From: Janibacter hoylei PVAS-1
GTDB lineage: Bacteria > Actinomycetota > Actinomycetes > Actinomycetales > Dermatophilaceae
Reading direction: 5' to 3'
NCBI RefSeq assembly: GCF_000297495.1
Contig: NZ_ALWX01000010.1
Span: forward strand, 1 to 45,481
Length of the DNA stretch: 45,481 bases
Made by a program: the position numbers and the translations under genes. The notes under the pieces were generated by a model. It did no database searches and was not told the origin of the DNA. It saw nothing but the letters and a program-made list of their open reading frames with translations. Below, in pieces: positions 26,816 to 35,323 of this stretch. Position 1 is the stretch's first letter; the number at the start of each line of letters is the position of its first letter.

Positions 26816-27523
26816 TCAGACCGCGACGTAGACGGTGTTGCTCGACACCCCGCCCGTGAGGAAGTTGTCGAAGGCGACGACGTGCGCCTCGACCTCGTCG
26901 AAGACCTGCTCGAGCAGCGCGCAGAAGTCGGCGTCCGGCGGGTCGTCGGACCACATGGCGAAGACGCCGCCGGGACGTAGGTGCGCGCGCAGCCGCTGCA
27001 GGCCGTCGACCGAGTAGAAGGGGGCGTGGTCGGGGTGGAGCAGGTGGTGCGGCGTGTGGTCGATGTCGAGCAGCACCGCGTCGTGCAGCCGGCCGGGCTC
27101 GTCCGGGTCGAAGCCCTCCTCGGACGCGGCGAGCTCGAAGAAGTTGCCGAGGAGCAGGCGCGTGCGCTCGTCGCGCACGACGGCGGGCGCGTCCGGCAGC
27201 AGCTCGCGCTCGTGCCAGTCGATGACCTCGGGCATGGCGTCGACGACGAGCACTGAGCTCACCCGCGGGTCCTCCAGCGCCGCCTTGGCGGTGCACCCGA
27301 GGCCCAGGCCGCCGACGACGACGTCGAGCTGCTCCCCCTTCGCCCTGGCCAGACCGAGGCGAGCCAGCTCGATCTCGGCAACGGTGAAGAGGCTCGACAT
27401 GAGGAACTCGTCACCGAGCTTGACCTCGTAGACCTCGACCTTGAGCGTCGGCTCGATCCGCCGACGCAGGCTGATCTCACCTCTGGGGGTCTCGCTCCAA
27501 GCGAGCTCTTCGAAGCGGCGCAT
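26816..27523 (-). CDS. Spermidine synthase-like methyltransferase-fold protein
   Basis: 235 residues. The Rossmann core has VVVGGLGLGCTAKAALE (nucleotide-binding glycine loop), SSVLVVDAMPEVIDWHERELL (acidic residue for ribose) and DAVLLDIDHTPHHLLHP. This is the layout of spermidine/spermine synthase-like proteins and related class I methyltransferases. The segment HLRPGGVFAMWSDDPPDADF is also typical. Whether it uses decarboxylated SAM or SAM cannot be told. ATG 27523 (MRRFEELAWSET) was chosen as the homologous start. The gene is bracketed by inverted copies of a REP-like repeat, suggesting it may have moved as a unit. Confidence 0.8.
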   Translation of the reverse strand: MRRFEELAWSETPRGEISLRRRIEPTLKVEVYEVKLGDEFLMSSLFTVAEIELARLGLARAKGEQLDVVVGGLGLGCTAKAALEDPRVSSVLVVDAMPEVIDWHERELLPDAPAVVRDERTRLLLGNFFELAASEEGFDPDEPGRLHDAVLLDIDHTPHHLLHPDHAPFYSVDGLQRLRAHLRPGGVFAMWSDDPPDADFCALLEQVFDEVEAHVVAFDNFLTGGVSSNTVYVAV

Positions 27524-27570
27524 CCGCTCAGTCTGCCCCGACGCCCTTGGTGACAGCGCTGCGCGACCCC

Positions 27571-27618
27571 CGGGTCCTGAGGAGGCGGCCGCCTGCGGCC
27601 GACGTCTCGAAGGGCAGG
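27571..27618. repeat. REP-like element, copy B
   Basis: Begins CGGGTCCTGAGGAGGCGG and ends CGTCTCGAAGGGCAGG. It is the inverted partner of copy A and shares its core with the in-gene copy at 9505-9585. It lies in the 142-bp divergent gap between the methyltransferase-like gene and the TrkH gene. Confidence 0.85.
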
Positions 27619-27665
27619 GACCGGGAGAGCGACGACTGCTCCGAGGAGGAGTAGCGTCCTGCGGC

Positions 27666-29030
27666 GTGGACCAGGCCGCGCCGAGCGCGCATCTGCTCAA
27701 CCGTCTCGTGGCGAACCCGGCCCGCACGGTCATGCTGGGCTTCGCGGCGACGATCGCGGTCGGGACGCTCGTGCTGATGACCCCCTTCGCGGCCGAGAGC
27801 CGGGAGCCGACCGACGCGCTGACCGCGCTCTTCACCGCCACCTCGGCCACCTGCGTCACCGGGCTCGTCACGGTCGACACCGGTGGCCACTGGTCGACCT
27901 TCGGTGAGCTGGTCATCCTCGCGCTCATCCAGATCGGCGGCCTCGGCGTCATGTCCGTGGCGACGCTGCTCGTCATGCTCATCGGCCGCAAGCTCTCGGC
28001 CCCCGCCGGTGTCCTCACCGTCGCGGAGGCCCGCTCGCTCGCCCAGCGCACGCCCGGGCAGGTGCTCGTCGGCGTCCTCCGCTTCACCCTCGCCGTCGAG
28101 CTCGTCTCCGCTGTGGTGCTCACCGTCCGGCTGCGGACGGCCTACCACGACGGGTGGGGCGAGGCGGTCTACTCGGGCGTCTTCCACTCGGTCTCGGCCT
28201 TCAACAACGCCGGCTTCGGCCTGCTGCCGGACAGTGCCGTCCAGTGGGCGCAGGACCCGTGGATGTGCGTGCCCCTCATGCTCTCGGTGATGATCGGCGG
28301 GCTCGGCTTCCCCGTGTGGTGGGAGCTCTTCCGTCACTGGCGCGAGCCCTACCGGCGGTGGACGATCCACGCGACGATCACCATCTGGGGCTCGGTCGTG
28401 CTGTGGGTCGTCGGCACCCTGCTCTTCGCCGTCGTCGAGTGGGACAACGAGGACACGCTCGGCCCGATGGGCACGGGCGGCAAGGTCCTCGCCGCCGCCT
28501 TCCAGTCCGTGGTCGCCCGCACGGCCGGCTTCAACAGCGTCGACATCGGGGCGCTCCGCCAGGAGAGCCTGCTGCTCCTCGACGGACTGATGTTCGTCGG
28601 CGGCGGCAGCGCCGGCACCGCCGGGGGCATCAAGGTCGCCACCTTCGCCGTCCTCGGTTTCGTCATCTGGGCCGAGCTGCGCGGCGAGCCGACCGTGCGC
28701 GTGCTCACCCGTCGCCTCTCCCCCGCCAACATGCGTCAGGCGCTCACCGTCGCCCTGCTCGGCACCGGCCTCGTCGCCACCGCGACCGGCGCGCTGCTCG
28801 TGCTCACCCCCTTCCGCCTCGACGTCGTGCTCTTCGAGGCGATCTCGGCCTTCGGCACCGTCGGCATGTCCACCGGCATCACCGCGGACATCCCGCCGGC
28901 CGGCCAGCTGATCCTCGTGGCGATGATGTTCCTCGGCCGCCTCGGCCCGATCACCCTCGGCGCCGCCCTGGCGCTGCGCAACCGACCTCGGCGCTACGAG
29001 GTCCCGGAGGAGAGGATCCTCGTTGGCTAG
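27666..29030 (+). CDS. TrkH/KtrB-family potassium channel subunit
   Basis: 454 residues. Four pore-loop repeats are visible: ATSATCVTGLVTVDT (P1), FHSVSAFNNAGFGLLP (P2), VARTAGFNSVDIGAL (P3) and ISAFGTVGMSTGITAD (P4). Each contains the filter glycine. Between P3 and P4 is the gating loop FVGGGSAGTAGGIKVATF. The protein is the membrane channel of a K+ uptake system gated by a RCK subunit. GTG 27666 is the only plausible start before the hydrophobic N-terminus, though its SD (GAGGAGG) is far upstream. It overlaps the following TrkA-like gene. Confidence 0.92.
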   Translation: MDQAAPSAHLLNRLVANPARTVMLGFAATIAVGTLVLMTPFAAESREPTDALTALFTATSATCVTGLVTVDTGGHWSTFGELVILALIQIGGLGVMSVATLLVMLIGRKLSAPAGVLTVAEARSLAQRTPGQVLVGVLRFTLAVELVSAVVLTVRLRTAYHDGWGEAVYSGVFHSVSAFNNAGFGLLPDSAVQWAQDPWMCVPLMLSVMIGGLGFPVWWELFRHWREPYRRWTIHATITIWGSVVLWVVGTLLFAVVEWDNEDTLGPMGTGGKVLAAAFQSVVARTAGFNSVDIGALRQESLLLLDGLMFVGGGSAGTAGGIKVATFAVLGFVIWAELRGEPTVRVLTRRLSPANMRQALTVALLGTGLVATATGALLVLTPFRLDVVLFEAISAFGTVGMSTGITADIPPAGQLILVAMMFLGRLGPITLGAALALRNRPRRYEVPEERILVG

Positions 29031-29430
29031 GTACGACGTCGCCGTCATCGGCCTCGGCCGGTTTGGCTCGGCGCTCGCGCTGCGCCTCGTCGAGGAGGGC
29101 CGGCGGGTCCTGGGTGTCGACGTGGACGAGGCAGCCGTCACCGCACTCGCCGACCAGGTCGACCACCTGGCGATCGCCGAGGCCCGCGACGAGGAGACCC
29201 TGCGGCAGCTCGACATCCGCCCGGACACGCTCGTCGTCCTCGGCATGACCCACGTCGCTGCCTCGCTGATGACCGCCACAGCCCTCAACGAGCTCGGCGT
29301 CCGCGAGATCTGGGCCAAGGCCGGCTCGCGGCAGCACGTCGAGGCGCTCACCCGCCTAGGGGTCAGCCGGATCATCCAGCCCGAGCGCGAGGCCGGGCTG
29401 GCGATGGCGTCGGAGATCCTGCGCCGCTGA
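29023..29430 (+). CDS. TrkA/KtrA-type RCK_N subunit, short
   Basis: 135 residues. The RCK_N Rossmann domain is clear: YDVAVIGLGRFGSALALRLVEEG (GxGxxG nucleotide loop) and RVLGVDVDEAAVTALADQVDHL (acidic end of beta-2). It regulates the TrkH partner by binding ATP, ADP or NAD(H). The usual TrkA_C (RCK_C) domain, which makes family members about 220 residues, is absent: the stop falls right after the N domain (MASEILRR). TTG 29023 was chosen because GGAGGAGAGG lies just upstream and it overlaps the trkH stop. Confidence 0.85.
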   Translation: MARYDVAVIGLGRFGSALALRLVEEGRRVLGVDVDEAAVTALADQVDHLAIAEARDEETLRQLDIRPDTLVVLGMTHVAASLMTATALNELGVREIWAKAGSRQHVEALTRLGVSRIIQPEREAGLAMASEILRR

Positions 29431-29475
29431 GCCCTGACCTCAGCACGCACCCGGTGTCACGACACCCCGGCGGCC

Positions 29476-30378
29476 TCAGCCCGCTGGGGCGACGAGCACC
29501 CGCAGGGCCTCCGGCCGCACGGTGAAGCGCATCGGGGTCTGCCCGACGGGGTCGCCATCGGCGTACACGACGCGCCCTGCAGGAGAGGCGATCTCGATCT
29601 CCCGGCCCCGGTCGGCGCGGATGCCGACGCCGTCGATCTGCGTCCCGCGGAAGTACCGCGGCAGCAGGATGGGGAACTTCCACCGCGAGACGTTCTCGAC
29701 AGTCGTCACGTCGAGCTCACCGTCGTCGAGCAGCGCCCCGGGGTTGACCTGCATGCCGGCGCCGTAGCGACCCGAGTTGCCGACCGCGATGCTCCACCCC
29801 TCGACCCGACGGGGCACCCCGTCGACACTCATGTCGATGTCGAAGGGACGGGTCTCGACGAGCGAGCGCGCCCCGCCGTACGCGTAGACGAGCGCACCCG
29901 GCACCCACGCCGGCGCGTCGTTGGCGTACTCGTTCGCCCGCGACTCGTAGCCCACCGTGGCCACTCCGAGGAAGGGCGTCTCCCCCGCCATCCCGACGTC
30001 GACCCGACGCTCCGTGGCGAAGGGGAGGCCGGCTGCGGCCTCGCGCAGGTCGAGCGACGCGCCAAGAGCCCGCATGAAGTCGCAGCCGCGGCCACCCGGC
30101 AGCGGCGCCACCACCGCCCCGGAGCGGATCGCGCCCTGCGCGACGCAGGCGACGAGACCGTCGCCGCCGAGAGCGACGAGCACCGGACCGTCGGGCGAGC
30201 CGGCGGCCCCGATCTCGCTCGCGTGCTCGGCGGAGCGGGTGATCTCGACGTCGACCGACCAGCCGTGGCCGCGCAGGATGTCGGCCGCGACCGGCACCAT
30301 GGCCTCGGCCCTGCCGTTGCGGGCGGTGGGGTTGGCCACGATCAGGGCCTCGCGGACGGTCTCCTGACGGTGTGGCAT
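29476..30378 (-). CDS. Diacylglycerol kinase-family lipid kinase
   Basis: 300 residues. The DAGK catalytic domain has EALIVANPTARNGRAEAMVP, VALGGDGLVACVAQGAI (GGDG motif) and APLPGGRGCDFMRALGA, in place of the more common GTGNDFAR. The second half (AVGNSGRYGAGMQVNPGALLDDGELDV) fits the beta-sandwich domain. Family members phosphorylate diacylglycerol, sphingoid bases or related lipids. ATG 30378 begins MPHRQETVREALIV; another ATG 30 bases upstream is possible. It converges with the trkA-like gene with about 45 bp between stops. Confidence 0.88.
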   Translation of the reverse strand: MPHRQETVREALIVANPTARNGRAEAMVPVAADILRGHGWSVDVEITRSAEHASEIGAAGSPDGPVLVALGGDGLVACVAQGAIRSGAVVAPLPGGRGCDFMRALGASLDLREAAAGLPFATERRVDVGMAGETPFLGVATVGYESRANEYANDAPAWVPGALVYAYGGARSLVETRPFDIDMSVDGVPRRVEGWSIAVGNSGRYGAGMQVNPGALLDDGELDVTTVENVSRWKFPILLPRYFRGTQIDGVGIRADRGREIEIASPAGRVVYADGDPVGQTPMRFTVRPEALRVLVAPAG

Positions 30379-30415
30379 GCCGTCATTGTGCCGGTCCATC
30401 CCCGCCATCGGCCGA

Positions 30416-30970
30416 TCAGTCCGGCCAGCTCCACTCGAGTCCGTGCACCCCGGGCGCCGCCTCCGGCCGCACGAGGTGCACCCGGTCGCCGTGCTCGAGG
30501 GCGAGCTCGTGCGCCTGCAGGTCGGGCCCGTCGACGTGCGCCCGGTGGAAGGCCCGCACGTGCACGGGCAGGCAGGAGCGCTCGAAGGAGACCTCGGTGA
30601 CGAGCAGGGCCGAGTCCTGCGCAGACCACCTGAAGTAGCCCTCTGACAGCACGGCATTGGCATCGCACCCCGGAGGGTCGCGACGAGGGTCGCCACGTCG
30701 TCGGGCAGGACGCTGCCCTGCCAGACGACGTGGGCATCGGCCCGCACGAGCAGCGGATGTTCCTGCCGTCGACCTCGTGGTGCGGCAGGCGGCACCCGGA
30801 CACGGTCGAGGGCGTGTGCGAGCCCATGTCGTAGACCGGCGCTGCCTCCCCGTCGCCGACGATGATCGTCGAGTCGGCGTAGGAGTAGCCGAAGTTCAGC
30901 CTTCGGGTGACATCTGCGGCAGGTTGATGTCGAAGAGGCGGCGCCCCAGCCGCCTGCGCAGCAGCCTGCC
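30416..30970 (-). pseudogene. Decayed FAD-dependent aromatic hydroxylase C-terminus (tentative)
   Basis: Three frames of the minus strand carry consecutive protein-like pieces. The first is FDINLPQMSPEG then LNFGYSYADSTIIVGDGEAA and TPSTVSGCRLPHHEVDGR. The next is LLVRADAHVVWQGSVLPDDV. The third, from GTG 30652, is LSEGYFRWSAQDSALLVTEV and continues to LEWSWPD. The order resembles the C-terminal region of phenol-hydroxylase-type monooxygenases (GYxYxDS, GxRxPH, LLVRxDxHVxW). At least two shifts interrupt it and no N-terminal flavin domain is found. The last 78 residues could be a separate small gene. Confidence 0.42.
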
Positions 30971-31100
30971 GACGAGACCGGGCATCGCCGAGCGCCTCGG
31001 CCACTGGTGGTTCGCCGAGCCGTCGCTCACCCGCGCGGAGCTCGTCGGGCACTACGCGGACTTTCTCCCGGGCGGACTGGGCGGCTACGCCCGCGACTGA
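30941..31100 (+). pseudogene. Unidentified C-terminal-like coding fragment
   Basis: The plus frame ending at TGA 31100 reads SRLRSSLPTRPGIAERLGHW then WFAEPSLTRAELVGHYADFL, PGGLGGYARD, with nearly all third positions G or C. It looks like the end of a real protein but has no start region, and it overlaps the decayed minus-strand locus. I do not recognise the family. Confidence 0.3.
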
Positions 31101-31112
31101 GTCGCACCTCCT

Positions 31113-31180
31113 CGACACCCGGTGTCGGAATACCTCAAGGGGGCATACAGTTGTCCTCGTCAGATACCCCCCACAGGTAT
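31113..31180. promoter_or_regulatory. Copper operon control region with CsoR-like operator
   Basis: A perfect palindrome CGACACC-C-GGTGTCG (31113-31127) is followed by ATACCTCAAGGGGGCATAC (31130-31148) and ATACCCCCCACAGGTAT (31164-31180). The last has inverted ATACC/GGTAT arms around a C-run, as in CsoR operators. These lie 17-84 bp upstream of copZ, so copper-dependent derepression by a CsoR is likely. The regulator gene is not in the window. Confidence 0.65.
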
Positions 31181-31196
31181 GAGAGACGGACCCCCG

Positions 31197-31403
31197 ATGA
31201 GCACCACCACCGAGTACCAGGTGACCGGCATGACCTGCGGCCACTGCGAGATGTCCGTCCGCGAGGAGGTCAGCGAGATCCCCGGCGCCGAGGTCGTCGA
31301 GGTGAGCTCCGCGACCGGCAAGCTCGTCGTCTCCGGTGACGTCGACGACGCGGCCGTCATCGCCGCAGTCACCGAGGCCGGCTACACGGCCACCAAGGCC
31401 TGA
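31197..31403 (+). CDS. copZ: Copper chaperone CopZ (HMA domain)
   Basis: 68 residues, a single heavy-metal-associated domain. The metal-binding motif is GMTCGHCEMSV (CxxC, Cu(I)). The ferredoxin-like fold is complete: TEYQVTGM at the start and VIAAVTEAGYTATKA at the end. CopZ carries Cu(I) in the cytosol to the CopA ATPase two genes downstream. It is the first gene after a CsoR-like operator and is followed within two bases by the His-rich protein gene. Confidence 0.93.
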   Translation: MSTTTEYQVTGMTCGHCEMSVREEVSEIPGAEVVEVSSATGKLVVSGDVDDAAVIAAVTEAGYTATKA

Positions 31404-31405
31404 GG

Positions 31406-32392
31406 ATGAACGCCCCGACCCGTCTCGGTCTCTTCGGTCTCGCCCTCGCGGTCGTCTTCGCGCTCGCCGCGGTCACGGCCCGCGCGGTCGTACCCGAGGA
31501 GACCGCGCGGGCCTGGGCGCAGGAGAGCACCACCCACGGCGGCGAGCACGCCTCCCCCAACGACGACGGCACCGGCGACGCCGCCGGTGACCACTCCGCC
31601 CACGACGACGCAGCCGCACCCGCGGGCCTGGCGCTCGAGCAGGACAACTACCGCCTCACCGGCGTCTCCGCCCCGACCGAGGTCGACGAGCGCGGCCGCC
31701 TCGAGCTGACGGTCACCGACGCCGACGGCGACCCGGTCACCGACTACTCCATCGAGCACGAGGAGGAGCTGCACCTGGTCGTCGTACGCAGCGACGGCCA
31801 GCACTTCCGCCACGTCCACCCGCAGCGCGCCGCCGACGGCACGTGGTCGCTGCCGTGGACCTGGCAGGCCGCCGGCACCTACCGCCTCTACGCCGACACC
31901 ACCCCGGCCGACGCCGACGAAGGGGTGACCCTCACCTCCACCGTCGACGTCGCCGGTGACCTCACCCCCACCGGGTCGCAACCGACCCGGACCACGAGCG
32001 TCGCCGGCCTCGACGTCAGTATCGAGGGCGACCTCGTGCTCGGCGAGGAGTCGCGCCTCACCCTGCGGGTCGAGCGCGACGGCGAGCCCGTGACGACGAT
32101 CGAGCCCTACCTCGGCGCCGCCGGCCACCTCGTCGCGCTGCGCGAGGGCGACCTGGCCTACCTCCACGTCCACCCCGAGGGCGAGGCGCCCACGGCCGCC
32201 GAGCCCGGCGGTCCCGAGATCGACTTCGTCACCACGGCCCCGACGCCCGGGCGCTACCTGCTCTACCTCGACGTCAAGGTCGACGGGCAGGTGCACACGG
32301 CGCCGCTCGTCGTCGACACCGCGGGCAGCAGCCCCGCGGGCAGCACCGCAACCCCCAGCACCTCGCACGGAGACACCGACCATGACCACTGA
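31406..32392 (+). CDS. His-rich exported protein, likely copper-related
   Basis: 328 residues. An N-terminal membrane segment ([19 protein letters not shown]) leads into an extracytoplasmic part with metal-prone clusters: [20 protein letters not shown] then HSAHDD, a middle [16 protein letters not shown], and the terminus SHGDTDHDH. Two similar beta-rich repeats follow ([20 protein letters not shown], then [20 protein letters not shown]) and resemble YtkA-like or heavy-metal-domain proteins often seen beside actinobacterial copA. It may bind or buffer copper outside. It overlaps the copA start. Confidence 0.75.
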   Translation: MNAPTRLGLFGLALAVVFALAAVTARAVVPEETARAWAQESTTHGGEHASPNDDGTGDAAGDHSAHDDAAAPAGLALEQDNYRLTGVSAPTEVDERGRLELTVTDADGDPVTDYSIEHEEELHLVVVRSDGQHFRHVHPQRAADGTWSLPWTWQAAGTYRLYADTTPADADEGVTLTSTVDVAGDLTPTGSQPTRTTSVAGLDVSIEGDLVLGEESRLTLRVERDGEPVTTIEPYLGAAGHLVALREGDLAYLHVHPEGEAPTAAEPGGPEIDFVTTAPTPGRYLLYLDVKVDGQVHTAPLVVDTAGSSPAGSTATPSTSHGDTDHDH

Positions 32393-34631
32393 GACGGACC
32401 CGGTCACCACCTCGACCGTCGAGCTGCAGATCGGCGGCATGACCTGCGCGTCGTGCGCGGGCCGCATCGAGCGCAAGCTCAACAAGCTCGACGACGTCAC
32501 CGCGAGCGTCAACTACGCGACCGAGAAGGCGACGGTCACCGCCCCCTTCGGCACCGACCCGCAGGACCTCATCACGGTCGTCGAGCAGACCGGCTACACC
32601 GCGACCCTGCCGGCGGCGGAACCCCCTTCGTCCGAGGAGGAGGCGCCGCAGGACCGTGAGCTGACCGCCCTGCGCCAGCGACTCATCGGCTCGGCCGTGC
32701 TCGCCGTCCCGGTCATCCTGCTGGCGATGGTCCCGGCCCTGCAGTTCGACTACTGGGGCTTCGCCTCGCTCGTGCTCGCGACGCCGGTCGTCTTCTGGGC
32801 CGGCTGGCCCTTCCACCGCGCGACGTGGACCAACCTGCGCCACGGGGCCGCGACGATGGACACGCTCATCTCCGTCGGCACGCTGTCGGCCTGGCTGTGG
32901 TCGGTCGTCGCGCTCTTCTTCGGCACCGCCGGCGACCGCGGGATGACGCACGCCTTCGAGCTGACGATCTCGCGCAGCGACGGCCTCGGCAGCATCTACC
33001 TCGAGGTCGCCGCCGGCGTCATCACCTTCATCCTCATGGGGCGCTACTTCGAGAAGCGGTCCAAGCGCCGCGCCGGCGACGCCCTGCGCGCGCTGCTCGA
33101 GCTCGGCGCCAAGGAGGTCGCCGTCCTGCGCGGTGGCACCGAGGTACGGATCCCGGTCGAGGAGCTGTCGGTCGGCGACGAGTTCGTCGTGCGGCCGGGT
33201 GAGAAGGTCGCGACCGACGGCGTCATCACCTCGGGCACGAGCGCGATCGACGCCTCGATGCTCACCGGCGAGTCCGTCCCGGTCGAGGTCGGCGAGGGCG
33301 ATGCCGTGACCGGCGCGACGGTCAACGAGGGTGGCCGGCTGGTCGTGCGCGCCACCCGGGTCGGCTCCGACACCCAGCTGGCGCAGATGGCCCAACTCGT
33401 CGAGGACGCGCAGTCCGGCAAGGCCGAGGTCCAGCGCCTCGCCGACACGGTCTCGGGGGTGTTCGTCCCCGTCGCCATCGCGATCGCCGTCGCGACCCTC
33501 GGTGCCTGGCTCGGCGCCGGATTCCCCGTGAGCGCCGCCTTCACCGCGGCCGTCGCGGTCCTCATCATCGCCTGCCCGTGCGCGCTCGGTCTGGCGACGC
33601 CCACCGCCCTGCTCGTCGGCACGGGTCGCGGCGCGCAGATGGGCGTGCTCATCAAGGGCCCCGAGATCCTGGAGGCCACGCGCACGGTCGACACGATCGT
33701 CCTCGACAAGACCGGCACGGTCACGTCCGGTGCCATGGCCCTCGTCGACTCCGTCCCGGCGAAGGGGGTGGACCGCACCGATCTCCTCCGGCTGGCCGGG
33801 GCCCTCGAGCACGCGTCGGAGCACCCCATCGCCCAGGCCATCGCGAAGGGAGCCGCTGCCGAGGTCGGCGACCTGCCGGGCGTCGAGGGCTTCGACAACG
33901 TGCAGGGCCAGGGCGTCACCGGCGTCGTCGACGGACACGCGGTCGTCGCCGGCCGTGAGTCGCTGCTCGCCGACTGGGCCATGGCGCTCGACGGCGAGCT
34001 GGCCGCAGCCAAGGCGGCCGCCGAGGCCGAGGGGCGCACGGCGATCGCCGTCGGCTGGGACGGGCAGGCCCGTGGCGTGCTCGTCGTCTCCGACACGGTC
34101 AAGCCGACGAGCGCCGAGGCCATCGCCGGGCTGAAGAAGCTCGGCCTCACCCCCGTCCTGCTCACCGGGGACAACCGCGCGGTCGCCGAGCAGGTCGCCG
34201 CCGAGGTCGGCATCGACGAGGTCATCGCCGAGGTCATGCCCGCCGACAAGGTCGACGTCGTCACGCGCCTGCAGGGCGCGGGCAAGGTCGTCGCGATGGT
34301 CGGCGACGGGGTCAACGACGCACCCGCGCTCGCGCAGGCCGACCTCGGTCTGGCGATGGGCACGGGCACCGACGTGGCGATCGAGGCCGCCGACATCACC
34401 CTCGTGCGAGGGGACCTGCGGGCTGCGGTCGACGCGATCCGCCTCTCGCGCAAGACGCTCGGCACGATCAAGGCCAACCTCTTCTGGGCCTTCGCCTACA
34501 ACACCGCGGCGATCCCGCTCGCGGCGCTCGGGCTGCTCAACCCGATGCTCGCCGGTGCCGCGATGGCCCTGTCCAGCGTCTTCGTCGTGAGCAACAGCCT
34601 GCGGCTGCGGGCCTTCCGCGCCAGCGCCTGA
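32382..34631 (+). CDS. copA: Cu(I)-exporting P1B-type ATPase CopA
   Basis: 749 residues. The N-terminal metal-binding domain has [16 protein letters not shown]. Eight membrane helices follow with [13 protein letters not shown] (the CPC metal site, near residue 397). Other P-type motifs: [14 protein letters not shown] (dephosphorylation), [11 protein letters not shown] (phosphorylated Asp near 442), [11 protein letters not shown] (HP locus) and [18 protein letters not shown]. It exports Cu(I) from the cytosol. ATG 32382 lies inside the end of the His-rich gene, so translation is coupled. It ends the copZ-copA operon. Confidence 0.96.
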   Translation: MTTETDPVTTSTVELQIGGMTCASCAGRIERKLNKLDDVTASVNYATEKATVTAPFGTDPQDLITVVEQTGYTATLPAAEPPSSEEEAPQDRELTALRQRLIGSAVLAVPVILLAMVPALQFDYWGFASLVLATPVVFWAGWPFHRATWTNLRHGAATMDTLISVGTLSAWLWSVVALFFGTAGDRGMTHAFELTISRSDGLGSIYLEVAAGVITFILMGRYFEKRSKRRAGDALRALLELGAKEVAVLRGGTEVRIPVEELSVGDEFVVRPGEKVATDGVITSGTSAIDASMLTGESVPVEVGEGDAVTGATVNEGGRLVVRATRVGSDTQLAQMAQLVEDAQSGKAEVQRLADTVSGVFVPVAIAIAVATLGAWLGAGFPVSAAFTAAVAVLIIACPCALGLATPTALLVGTGRGAQMGVLIKGPEILEATRTVDTIVLDKTGTVTSGAMALVDSVPAKGVDRTDLLRLAGALEHASEHPIAQAIAKGAAAEVGDLPGVEGFDNVQGQGVTGVVDGHAVVAGRESLLADWAMALDGELAAAKAAAEAEGRTAIAVGWDGQARGVLVVSDTVKPTSAEAIAGLKKLGLTPVLLTGDNRAVAEQVAAEVGIDEVIAEVMPADKVDVVTRLQGAGKVVAMVGDGVNDAPALAQADLGLAMGTGTDVAIEAADITLVRGDLRAAVDAIRLSRKTLGTIKANLFWAFAYNTAAIPLAALGLLNPMLAGAAMALSSVFVVSNSLRLRAFRASA

Positions 34632-34731
34632 GCCCGGGTCCCACTTCGCCCTACGTCCCGGGTAGAGGTATCTGCGTCCGACTATCCGGTCGCGCCCACC
34701 TCCACCCAGAGGCCGATCTAGGGTGACGGAC

Positions 34732-35322
34732 ATGCCGAGTGCCCGCCGCAGCTTCACCCGTGCCGAGCTAGAGTCCTACCGCGACGCCGAGGTGCCCGAT
34801 CTGCTGCCGGGCCCCGGCCAGGAGTTGCGGCTGCTCTTCGTCGGGATCAACCCCGGGCTGTGGACCGCGGCGACGCAGACCCACTTCGCGCACCCGGGCA
34901 ACCGTTTCTACCCGGCGCTGCTGCGGGCGGGCGTCCTCACGCGGGCCGTCGACCCCGCCGCTGGCATGACCGACGAGGACCGCGAGCACCTGCGCGAGCG
35001 TGGCGTCGGCATCACCAACCTGGTCCGCCGGGCCACCGCCCGCGCCGACGAGCTCACGGCCGACGAGCTGCGCGAGGGCGGCGAGCGCCTGCTGGCCACC
35101 ATCGCCCGCACCCGGCCGGCCGTCGTCGCCGTCGCGGGGATCACTGCCTACCGCCAGGCCTTCGGGGTGCGCAAGGCGCAGACGGGCGAGCAGCCCGAGC
35201 CCGTCGAGGGCGCCCGGCTGTGGGTCGTGCCCAACCCGAGCGGGCTCAACGCCCACGAGACGGTCGAGTCGCTGGCCGTCGCCTACGCCGAGCCCGCTCG
35301 CGCCGCCGACCTCCTCGACTGA
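34732..35322 (+). CDS. mug: Mismatch-specific uracil-DNA glycosylase (Mug family)
   Basis: 196 residues. Motif A is LLFVGINPGLWTA, with Asn as in Mug rather than Asp. Motif B is VVPNPSGLNAHETV. Both are diagnostic of the Mug/TDG group, which removes uracil or thymine from mismatches with guanine. Further matching segments are HFAHPGNRFYPALLRAGVL and GITNLVRRATARADEL. ATG 34732 follows an AGGG site by 8 bp; a GTG at 34723 is also in frame. It is the last gene with the codon use of the chromosomal part: the next sequence looks acquired. Confidence 0.92.
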   Translation: MPSARRSFTRAELESYRDAEVPDLLPGPGQELRLLFVGINPGLWTAATQTHFAHPGNRFYPALLRAGVLTRAVDPAAGMTDEDREHLRERGVGITNLVRRATARADELTADELREGGERLLATIARTRPAVVAVAGITAYRQAFGVRKAQTGEQPEPVEGARLWVVPNPSGLNAHETVESLAVAYAEPARAADLLD

Positions 35323-35323
35323 G

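Noticed and set aside
29453..29466. Hairpin GGTGT-CACG-ACACC between the trkA-like and lipid kinase genes as a terminator
   Set aside because: The stem is only 5 bp with no T-run; it could form by chance in this composition.
34632..34731. Terminator after copA from the CCCGGG pair
   Set aside because: Only six bases pair across a loop of about 18, with no T-run. Nothing else is visible in this gap.
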